In this document: in pieces, positions 25,011 to 34,745 of the stretch | Numbering within the stretch: the first letter of the stretch is position 1 | How the letters are laid out: each line of letters starts with the position of its first letter | Assembly (NCBI RefSeq): GCF_016859285.1 | Contig: NC_053414.1 | Coordinates: 27,610,261-27,674,260 of the forward strand | Reading direction: 5' to 3' | Length of the DNA stretch: 64,000 bases | Source: Xiphias gladius | Taxonomy: Eukaryota; Chordata; Actinopteri; Istiophoriformes; Xiphiidae | The notes under the pieces: model-generated | What the model was told of the DNA's origin: nothing | What the model saw: only the letters and a program-made list of their open reading frames with translations | The model's database searches: none | Made by a program: the position numbers and the translations under genes

Positions 25011-28000
25011 CAAACTGCATTTTGGGATGATTTGAAGTTTGAATTATAACCACTTTTTGAAGGACATTAGTTTGAAAAATCACCAGTTATGTTTTTATGT
25101 TCACAGACCTTGTTCCTTTTCGAACCATGCGAGTGGAACAGTGTCAGCCATTGAGAAATTCATCACTGCAAAACCAACATAAACAATGCAGTTATGAGGA
25201 GATGGAGTACGGTTTGCATGAGCACAACTATGAGACCCATGGGGAGGGAAATTCTCAAATGGCATTTATACTTGTGAAACAGGAGGTACGTGTATATCTT
25301 AGCAGTAGACAAATTTTTTCTCTTGTTTATATCATCTTGACATCGAAATGTTTTTCACTCCTCTACAGGAAGCTTATGATGATGATTCTTTGCGGCCTAT
25401 CTTGAAGCAGGAGGAGGTTGAACCCACTGATGTCTGTGGCCAAGTCTCTTGTGGAACTCAAAATGAAGGGCCTCTCATTAACATGGAATGTTCAACTAGA
25501 GAAGTGCCTGAAAAAGTTGAAGAGACACAGGTGGCTGTGGAACTACCCTTTTTGGGAATGAATAGTGATTTACAAGGAGCCCAGAACCAATCATCTGAAC
25601 CAGAGCATTCACTGTTCATCTCATTAAGTGCAATAAAACGTGACACGGAAGACGCGACAGAGGGAGAACTTGTAATATCTGAAGAACAACCATTGGTGAC
25701 TGCTCAGCAACAGTCAGTGGTTGAACCCCTTGAAAAAGAGCAACCATCAATCGTCCCCCAACAATGTCAAAGAGAGGGAGAAACATCAGTAAATGAACAA
25801 ACTGATGTTACTCTGCAACAATATGCAGATGTGCGTTGTACTGAAGAAAAGTTAGAGGCCACATCACAAAACAAAGAAATAGCCTGTGAAGAACTAAAAA
25901 GTGGCATGGCAGAAGATGAGGCTAGTTCCCATCCAGTACACCATAGAAGAGGAAAGCCGCCAAAGAAAGTTAAACATCTACAGCAGCCAGTGAAAGAAAT
26001 ACTTGAGTTACCATGTGCTGATGTTACAACTGAGCAAGAGGTGGTAAATTCCCTTTCAGTAAGAGCTGAAGAGCTTGAGGTCTCTTCTGCAGTTGACACA
26101 GTGAAAACCACTGTATCTGAGTCTCTGCAAATATTTCCAGGTAAGCCTAAAAAGACTTCATCCATTATCACTCCATCGGTCCAGGAGAGAGCAAACAATG
26201 CTTTAGGAGATGTGGAGAACAGTAAGGTTGTTTTGCCTGTTTCAGTAGCATCTTTGACTAGAGGATGTTCCTCTGAAAAGGAAGAACCACCTGCCTCTCA
26301 ACAGCTTTCCATGGAAATGGAATCTCCATCCACTGAAGTTTCATCTGCAACTGAAACACTAAACTCTGCACCAGCAGGGTCACCACAAGCACCATCAGTT
26401 CAGCTCAGAGCATGCTGCACCTCAGTAACTCTTCAGGATGCAATGCTACTTGTTGAAGCAATGAATCAGCCAACAATGGAAAATACAATCTCCTCTCCAA
26501 AAAGAATGGCAGCACCACTCCAAACACAATGTTCTCCCTGTGTGGGTACCTTACAAACTGTGGACCAGGTCCCAGCTGAGCAGCAGACACCACTGCTACC
26601 TACTGAAACTCTTGAAGCCGCAGGCAGTCTACCCATAGCAGGGCTGTCCACAGCAGAATCAACAGTAAAGACACTTAGCGCCAATTGTCATGTTATAGAA
26701 TCCACTCCAACCAATGAAGCTCAGGTCCACTTGAAGGCCGTCATACCAAAACGGCAACATGCGGTCATTCCATCCAATACTGCTACACCACCAATGCGAT
26801 CATTAACTGTTGCAACTCAAACAAGTGCACAGTCACAGCAGCACCTTCCCAATCCTCTGATAACATCGGTAGCACCATGTAAACCGAGTAACGCCTTACC
26901 TCATAAAATAATTGTTGTGCCAAGATCAGTACCCTCATCAATGCCTCATACAATTGCGGCACTTTCACAAACCCAGGTTCCTACTTTTGTGTCAAAGGTT
27001 GTTGCTGCAAAGAATAATAGTTTACGTCCCGCTTCTACTTCTGTAAGCTTACCCCTTGGAACAACTTCCTTTTCTTCTGACCCTCAGAAAACAATATATG
27101 TTACCTCCAGGAAGTTGCTTCCTGTTGTCCCTTCACAATTGACCGCCACCTCAACAGACCAGAAGTCACGGATTCTACCACACCCAAAAATAACAATTAT
27201 AATTCCAAGACAGGTGTCAGCTGTGGCATCAAGGACACATCAGTCACAGACAATTGTTCTTACAACAAACCAGGAGTCAGCTGAACCAGCTGCTGCTGTT
27301 ACAGTGTCATCGTCACAGTTGATTTCTTCGTCACAGGAGTTGGATGCACAAACCACATCAAATGAAGTGGCTACAATATCATCTCAAAAGAGGGATAATA
27401 CAACTGACAACTTGGAATCTCCCAAACAAACTGCCTTTTTTTCTGGAACAACGGATGCATCTACAGAAACTTGTACGAGTTTAAAAATATCAGTTCCAAC
27501 TGGGCTAGTGCCAGCCTGTGTGTCTCCATTGGAACAAAAACTCTCTGCAGTGGTCAGATTAACAAGGCTGCCATATTCAGTATCAACCGAAGAGTCAGTG
27601 TTAGTCTCAAGAGTGCTTTCAAATGCATGTTCTCAAACTCAGTCCGTTTTGAAAGACTGTACCACAGAAGAGAAACCATCATCTCTGGTCATATCAACAC
27701 ACCCATCAGAGATACCAGTGGTATCCACTGACATTTGTCACAGTTTGAAAGAAACATCAGTTTCTGTGTCTGTAAATAGCTCTCAGATGTCAGAAGAGCA
27801 AAATAATATTCAAGAGATGGCATTGTTATCCTCTGAAACATGCACCATTTTGGAGGAGTCATATATCAGCGGGTATGTGCAGCCATCTACACAACCCAAG
27901 GTTTCAGCACCAGTGTTGGAGAAATCATCAGTCGCCGTCAGCACAACGGAACCTTCAGCTGTTGAACTTACTTCTAATTTGCAGGAAATAATCAGAAATG

Positions 28001-31000
28001 CAGTGCAAGATTGCGCACTGCCTAATGATCCACCTACAGCAGAGAAACAATCAGCTGCCCTCATACAGCTAACACCCATCACGTCCAAGGACAAAACTGA
28101 TCCTCATTTACAGATGACTAAAATCCAGTTCCTGGCGCAGCTGGCAGTGTCACCTATAGTTCATGCCCCGAAAAAGGTAATATTCTGGTAAATACTCCTC
28201 AGTCTTTTTAGCGATATGTTTGCCACTGGGATAAAATAATTTTTGCGATGGTTACCACAAATTCAGGCAGCCTGTACTTTGCGTAATGAAGAATAGGGCT
28301 GCAGCTAAGATTATTTTTAAAATGTGATTACTCTGACGTTTATCTTTTCGATTACTCGATTACAAAATAGTGAAAAAATGCCAATTAAAACTTCACAGAG
28401 CTGAAGATGACATTTTCAAATGTCTTTTTCTATCTGAACAAAACTTCAAAACTCAAACTTATTCAATTTACAATAATATATGACAAAGCAGCAAATCTTC
28501 CTATTTGATAAACTGGAACATTAGAAACCACGGAATTTTTGCATTATTTTTGCTTGATAAATGACTGAAATGATTAATAGAGTACCAAAGTAGTTGCAGA
28601 TTATTTTTCTCTTTATTGACTAATCAATTAATCAGCTAATCATTTCAAATCTAATGAAAAATAATGAACCAGAAAAGGGTTTTTTTTTTGTTTGTTTTTT
28701 TAAACTCACCTTTGTGATAGGAATGTATACCTCACTGGCTAGGCTGTTAAATTAAAATCTTTATGCAATTTTCAAATGATTAAGTTGTTTTCAAACAATC
28801 CAACAAACTTTCATAGTATTGAAACTGAGTGAGTGAGTCAGGGATATGTATTATTAAAATTTATAGATCATATTGGCAGCATTAATTTTTCAAGTAGCAT
28901 TGATGGGAATGATCATTTGCATGACTGCATTATCCTTCATATTTAACTGGAACTCCTGAAAAAATGTTGTGGTTGCTCTGTAATGTATTTTTTGCTAAAT
29001 TCTATTCTTGCCTTTTTTGTAGGCCTCCTCTAATGACTTTGCGGATACCAGGGCTTCTAGTGCAGAAACCGGCACCAGTGGCAAGAAAAGGTTACAGAAA
29101 AACTCCCTTGTGGCCCGACTCCAAAGTCACCTCAAAACTCACGTGCAAACCAGAAGAACTAAAACAAGTCCAGAACCTTGCACAGAAACAGAGAATACTG
29201 TTATAAACCCTAAGAAACCTAGATTAGAGAATGACGGTCCAAACGATAAAAACACAACCAGTGAGCCTATTCCCATTAGCCTGAAAAAGCCAGGTGTGGT
29301 TGAAGATGTTACATCTCTTAATAAGACTACCGATGACCCCATTCACAATAGTCCTACGAGAACTAGACAATGTAAAGATGCTTTCAGACCCAAGAGGAGT
29401 GTTAGTGCACCAACTAGGAGGTCAAAGGCTACTAGTCAGTCCACTCCTGTGAATCCTAGGAGGTGTAATTCAGGTAGAGATGGTGCAGGCTCTAAAAATA
29501 TTAAATCCACTTCTGTTAGTCCTCGAAGGTCTAAATCAACTAAAGATGGCGCTAGCCCTAAAAAGACTAAAAATGGTGCTAGCCTTAAAAATACAAAATC
29601 CACTTCTGTGAGCCCTAAGAGGTCTAGTTTGACTAGAGATGGTGCTAGCCTTAAACAAACTAAATCCATTACTGTGAGTCCTAAAAGGTCTAGTTCAACT
29701 AGAGAACGTGCTACACTCAAAAAGACTGAATCCTCTGCTTTTATTCTTGGGACTTCTAGTTTAAGGGAACGCGGTACATGCCTTAAAATGTCTACCAGTG
29801 AATTGATTTCTGTCATCCGTAGGAGGTCTACTCCCCGTCCAGACGGTTCGAGCACTAATCAGATTAAAAGGGAATCCAGTTCTTTAAGTCCTAGGAGGAG
29901 AACCACAGGTAGAGCTATCGCTAAAACAAAGAGCGAAACTGGTTCGACGAGTGGTAGGTGGCCTAAATTGGCTAAAGATGGCGTCAGTCCTAGAAAGACT
30001 GGGGAATCCACTCCTACTAAGAAGCCCAAATTAATTCAAGACAGTGCTGGTCCTAAAAAGAATTTAAGAGTTTTGAATGCTAAAAAGTTAGCTAAAGCAA
30101 CAGCCAAAACAATAGGTAAAATTAAAAATTCCAATCAATCCAAACTGCAGGATGGATCTAAAACAAACCAGTTAGCAGAGATCCAAGCCAGCTGTGAGGC
30201 TGTGAAAAAATATACGGCTAAAGCTGTGTGGATCCCTCCCAGAATGCCAGCCAGTAAAACAGCGTTAGCAGGGGGAAAGAGGTCATCACTGTTACCAGTG
30301 AAGAAAGAGACGAGATCCTCAATATCCCAGAATCATACAGTAGTTTACCCCCCTAGTGTTTCTCTCCACCCCATACCTGTCAAAGCACCACCTATTATAT
30401 CACCATTACAGCCTTTGTCGGTCATTGGTGGGCGTCTGCTAAAGAATCAGTGTGGGGAGTGTGGCCGCATACTCAGCAGCAGTGCTGCCCTTGAGAGCCA
30501 TGTCAGTCTCCATACAGGACGCCGACCCTTTTCGTGCACGCTCTGTGGAAAGAGCTTCCCAGACTCCAAAGGTTTAAAACGGCATGGCCGGGTGCACCGC
30601 AATGGTAGGATCCATATCTGCCAGCAGTGTGGGAAGGGCTTCGTCTACCGTTTTGGCCTCACCAAACACCTCCGGATGGTGCACAGCAGGATTAAACCTT
30701 TTGTCTGCCAGATATGTAACAAAGGATTCTTCACAAAGCGAGATGTGGAAGCCCACATACGGATCCACACTGGAGAGAAACCATTCCACTGTAACCTCTG
30801 TGAAAAGAAATTCACAAGGAGAGTAGAACTAAATGTACATTTGAGGTGGCATAACGGAGAGAAGAGACACTGGTGCCCATTCTGCGGAAAAGGATTTTTA
30901 GATTTAAATAACCTGAAAAGACATAAGTATATCCACACAGGGGAGAAACCCCATTCCTGCCCACACTGCTCTAAGCACTTCACACAGTCAGGTCACCTGA

Positions 31001-31035
31001 AAAAGCATGTTAAAAATGTACATAAATTCCAGTGA
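23279..31035 (+). CDS. Large C2H2 zinc finger protein C (1756 aa, 4 coding exons)
   Basis: Probably a nuclear DNA-binding regulator; the third member of the local zinc-finger family. Coding exons are 23279-23549, 25107-25285, 25369-28176 and 29023-31035; phases are consistent and give 1757 codons with the stop. Exon 1 (residues 1-90) starts MSADDFQTKYASVMESMLKS and ends in a heptad-like coil (LKAEISRIKKENEDLKTRC). Exon 2 ends ILVKQE and exon 3 soon has ILKQEEVEP, two SUMO-like motifs. Exon 3 (residues 151-1086) is one 2.8 kb stretch rich in Ser, Thr, Gln, Pro and Val with no recognised domain. Exon 4 opens with a half-finger-like segment (LVARLQSHLKTH). It then has a basic tandem array with the core SVSPKRSS (about 1230-1330), and ends with seven C2H2 fingers (about 1561-1756), two with an H-x4-H spacing. 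No orthologue name is certain. Confidence 0.87.
24060..24600. repeat. Probable dispersed repeat in intron 1 of gene C
   Basis: The right part includes 'cacttgtgatccagtcaccc' and 'gaaacgcatgttaatgccag' followed by 'gtgtaaacaag', phrases I associate with a repeated fish element that has mirrored ends. Frames such as 24146-24583 are therefore unlikely to be genes. Boundaries are approximate. Confidence 0.4.
24901..25005. repeat. Compound microsatellite (TG)n-(TCTATA)n-(TA)n
   Basis: GT-rich sequence passes through 'ctatatatctatatat' into a TA run of about 45 bases. It lies about 100 bases upstream of exon 2 of gene C. Length is likely to vary between individuals. Confidence 0.95.
28295..28652. 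mobile_element. hAT-type miniature element in intron 3 of gene C
   Basis: It starts 'agggctgcagctaagatta' and contains 'tttcgattactcgattac', 'tgacaaagcagcaaatcttc' and 'aaatgactgaaatgattaat'. It ends with repeated 'attgactaatcaattaatca' words. This ordered set is the hallmark of a very common teleost non-autonomous element whose ends begin with a form of 'agggctgcaac'. The right end is eroded. No transposase is encoded. Class assignment (hAT) is from recall. Confidence 0.75.
29460..29760 (+). repeat. In-frame basic Ser-Pro tandem repeat within gene C
   Basis: Inside exon 4 of gene C, a unit of roughly 22 residues recurs about four times. Its core is SVSP(R/K)RS, then a Thr-Arg/Lys-Asp-Gly-Ala-Ser segment and a Lys-x-Thr-Lys-Ser link. 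The DNA copies share 'cctaaaaggtctagttcaac' and 'gatggtgctagcc' words, so they arose by recent duplication. The pattern resembles the basic SPKR/SPRR repeats of linker-histone-like tails and would suit DNA backbone binding or proline-directed phosphorylation. That function is inference. Confidence 0.75.
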
Positions 31036-31251
31036 GACAGGGATACAGACGATGCCACCCTGTTCCACTAAGAATGATAATTTTTATAATGAGAGATATT
31101 ACGTCTTGTAATATGAGAATATATAAGGGATTTTTTGGGTTTTGCTTTGACGCAGTGTTTTTGTAAAAGAAATCCAAATGGAGAGTTTCCCTTGTTGTGT
31201 TGTTTATTAGAGGATGATGTCTTTTATTGTAGGTTTATAAATGCTTAAAGG

Positions 31252-31720
31252 AATAGTTCAACATTTTGGGAAATACTTATGCGCTTTCTTGCCGAGAGGC
31301 AGACATATCACTGTCATGTTTGTCTGTGACGTATGGAGCTGGAGCCAAAAGGCGATTAGCTTAGCAAAGACTGAAAGCAGCACATCTAAAGCTAATAAAT
31401 GAACATGAATCTCATTTGTTTTAATTGTGAAAAACACAATATGTGGTGGTAACAGGTTTGCATCTCTGCTGGATGCCAGGCAACCTCACAGTGAAGATAA
31501 TACTGGGAAACCATTGTGCCTGGCTCTTGTTTTACAAGACACTGTTGCAGTACACATGTTATTTGGTGATCCTTAGATGTGTTGGTAGGCACATTTTTGA
31601 GCTTTGGACAGAGAAGGGTCTTTAACCTAAGATGAGCTAATCGTCTCCCAGCTCCAGCTCCGCATTTAACATTAAGATATGAGAATGGTCTCTCCCAGCA
31701 AGAAAACAAAAGTGCGTCTG
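31252..31720. repeat. Dispersed repeat with 'agttcaacattttgggaaat' start, copy 1
   Basis: It begins 'ggaatagttcaacattttgg' and has 'ctttcttgccgagaggcaga' and 'gattagcttagcaaagact'. Its middle ('ggatgccaggcaacctcac') resembles the distal end of the family. Other copies are at 35938-36300 and 40478-40740. It may lie in the 3' untranslated region of gene C, since no strong poly-A signal was found before it; AATAAA at 31394-31399 falls inside the repeat. The family is abundant in percomorph fishes. Confidence 0.55.
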
Positions 31721-32773
31721 AGTAAATTGAAAAGTGGAGACTTGAATGACGATGATGTCTTACATCTCTCAGTAAAATAATTTCTTAAACTGAGGTTTGT
31801 TACTAAGGATATGTGTGTGTAAAAACAGCATTTTTTTTTTTTCTTTTATTGACTAATGAAAATTTATATTAATTTATTTGAACTAATAATTCCTTCCTTT
31901 TTTTTTGTTTTGTTTTTTTTTTTGTTTTATTGAAAAGGTGATATCACAAGACTTTTTAGATAACACAAGACCCAGCTTTAAAACACTGTATCTCTTACTA
32001 GAGAAAAATACTAGTGTTAATCTGACACCAACCTCGAGTAGCCTCTGTAATGTAAATGAAACCCTAAGCCTCTGAAACTAAAAATGGTCGAATATACCTA
32101 ATATTTGAATATTTCACAGCTGTTACTGTGAGTTTGGGAACAATTAGTAAATGTTTGAAAAAAAATTTGAATTGTAAGTAGGTATTTAACTGTAAAAATG
32201 TCAATAGTTTGAGTTGTTTTTATAATTTAGATTACTCATATTGCTGTTTCTTTCGTTACATTGCTTTTCATTGCTGTTGTTACAAAAATAGCAATAAGGG
32301 TTAATTGTACTGCTGGTGCAATAACTTACCACCTCAAAAAAAGGTTATAAAGGTGCATTTACACTGGACTGAAGCATATTTTCATGTACAAATTTGACCA
32401 CTGGAATGTTTTTTGCGGTCTATTTAATTCATGCCAATGAATCTGACTGTACAGTCATAGTGTGTCCACTTATGTATCTTTGTGCCTCAGACCAGACTCT
32501 GATTTACAACTTACCTGGAGCTGCAGACTGTCATTTTTCTCCTCACCTTCTGTACAGTCATGAAATGGAGGCATATAGTTCATATCACTCAAGTTGATAT
32601 ATTTTCAGTTTTGAGCAGACACACATTGGTCTCAGTTCATGTCGCCTTGAATAAATTCTTATCTGGTTATGTTTACATTAATTTGAGTGTGTTTGTTTGC
32701 CTTTAATTTTGGCTTTATGTTCAGTCTAAAAACACATTAAGAGGATGGGTCACTGTCCCATAAGTAGCACTAG
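31721..32773. other. Spacer after gene C, no gene seen
   Basis: AT-rich sequence with several T homopolymer runs near 31830-31930. It may include the distal 3' untranslated region of gene C. No frame with splice or motif support was seen. Confidence 0.5.
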
Positions 32774-33964
32774 GGTACAGCCTTAGCAGTGCTGTGTTGA
32801 TAGAGCAAATTCAAAGTCTGACCAAAGATGGAATAAACATTATTTTCTAGTTGTGTCAGATTGCACAAAAGACGGTTTAGATGTCTGTCAAATGTTAAAT
32901 GTCCTTTTTGTCTGAAAGACATGTTAAAGCTTGTTTCCCATTTTCTCAAAGTGCTAACTACATTCAAACAGTTGTTAAACAACACTAATCCATCCATCCT
33001 CTTATAATTCTAAAGCCTATTTAAGAAACTTCAAATATTATGGATTTATGTTGATTTGACCTTGATCATAAAGATGTATATTTTCTTGGTCCTGTCATTT
33101 GAGGAAACAGGTGATAAATGTAGAGAGGTCCAACTAATCCGCTTCTTTGCGCTTTTCTGTCAGAAAACATTTGATTTATTTTTTTTATTTTTTTTAATGA
33201 TTTTTGATGTTGATCAACTTTGTCATTTTTCTTCTGTAAGGACATTGCAAATTCAGATCATTTATATTTCCACAAAGACTTTCTATAAGCTGTGATTAGA
33301 TTTTATGAAACATGTAGAATTTAGATTAGTGTAGAATAATGCCCTGCAGTTAATGTGTCACAAACTAACCAACTAACACCAGTACTTTGTGTCAGTATTA
33401 TTACAGTTCAGGTAATACCTTGAGATAAGGAGATTGTGGGCAAGCACATCAAAAGTGTTAAAGGGGTTGTTACCCCCAAAGTCACACAAAACACATAGGT
33501 ACAGCCTTAGCAGTGCTGTGTTGATAGAGCAAATTTTGTATTTTCTAATCCATCCATCCTTTAATTCTAAAGCCTATTTAAGAAACTTCAAATATTATGG
33601 ATTTATGTTGATTTGACCTTGATCATAAAAACAGGTGATAAATGTAGACTTTTCTGTCAGAAAACATTGATTTATTTTTTTTTTTTTTTTTTTTTGATGT
33701 TCTGTAAGGACATTGCAAATTCAGATCATTTATATTTCACAAAAGACTTTCTATAAGCTGTGATTAGATTTTATGAAACATGTAGAATTTAGATTAGTGT
33801 AGAATAATGCCCTGCAGTTAATGTGTCACAAACTAACCAACTAACACCAGTACTTTGTGTCAGTATTATTACAGTTCAGGTAATACCTTGAGATAAGGAG
33901 ATTGTGGGCAAGCACATCAAAAGTGTTAAAGGGGTTGTTACCCCCAAAGTCACACAAAACACAT
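32774..33964. repeat. Local tandem duplication, second unit eroded by deletions
   Basis: Unit 1 runs 32774-33497 and unit 2 runs 33498-33964. Both begin 'ggtacagccttagcagtgct' and both end 'cccaaagtcacacaaaacac'. The last roughly 240 bases are nearly identical. Unit 2 (467 bases) lacks at least four blocks of unit 1 (724 bases), including most of 32812-32980. It lies between the 3' ends of gene C and the vwa7-like gene. No coding function. Confidence 0.85.
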
Positions 33965-34533
33965 TCTTGAGATTTCTGCCACCCTTCTAGTAGAATGGAG
34001 GTGAGGTGAATGTTGTTTAATAAAAATTACATTAGAAAACACTCCACAGCAGTGTGTTTTTGCAGACACAATGGTGGTCACAGACTGATTTTGTCTCTAA
34101 AAATTGTTGTAAATGAGGCATGTCCAATACATGAAAACTGATTGTTCTTATATATCATTCTTTTAATCCTATAGTAATTCTCACTTTACAGCACTTTCTC
34201 GATGTCTCTTCAAATCTGAAGAGACAATTTGAAGAGACTGTGTTTTTAAATGTGATTAAAAAGGGAGAATAATCTTGCTTCATCCTCAGATTATGCACTG
34301 ATTTTTTTCCTGAAAGTATTACATCTATTCTAGCACCTTACAAGAAAAGTTACAGGCATGTCATTTTGCATTTAAATGGGTAAAAATTGCTCTCTGCTGC
34401 CACAGACCACATGTGCAGGCAACCAAAGATCCCAAAAAAGATCTTTCTTGTCAAAACTAAAACGTGTTACAGACACTAGAAAAATATTCGATCATGCTTT
34501 ATAACTGAAGGGTTTTTTTTTTATTGAAAGCAT

Positions 34534-34595
34534 TTTATTTCAGACAACTTATGCATACATTCATCATCCATCGTCCTTAATCAGTGCATTTTATT
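34534..34595 (-). terminator. Two candidate polyadenylation signals of the vwa7-like gene
   Basis: Plus-strand TTTATT at 34590-34595 and again at 34534-34539 gives AATAAA on the minus strand, 150 to 210 bases after the stop codon. Spacing is suitable for a short 3' untranslated region. Confidence 0.55.
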
Positions 34596-34745
34596 TAAGC
34601 AGGATAGATGACCATAACATGACCATCACCAGTAAAAAGTTTCACTCCGTAGCAGAGGAATATTGTTTTAAATCATTTAGAATTATAAACAATGTATCCA
34701 ATACCTGATGCAACGTACAGACATGAGCAACCTAACCTATGCCCT

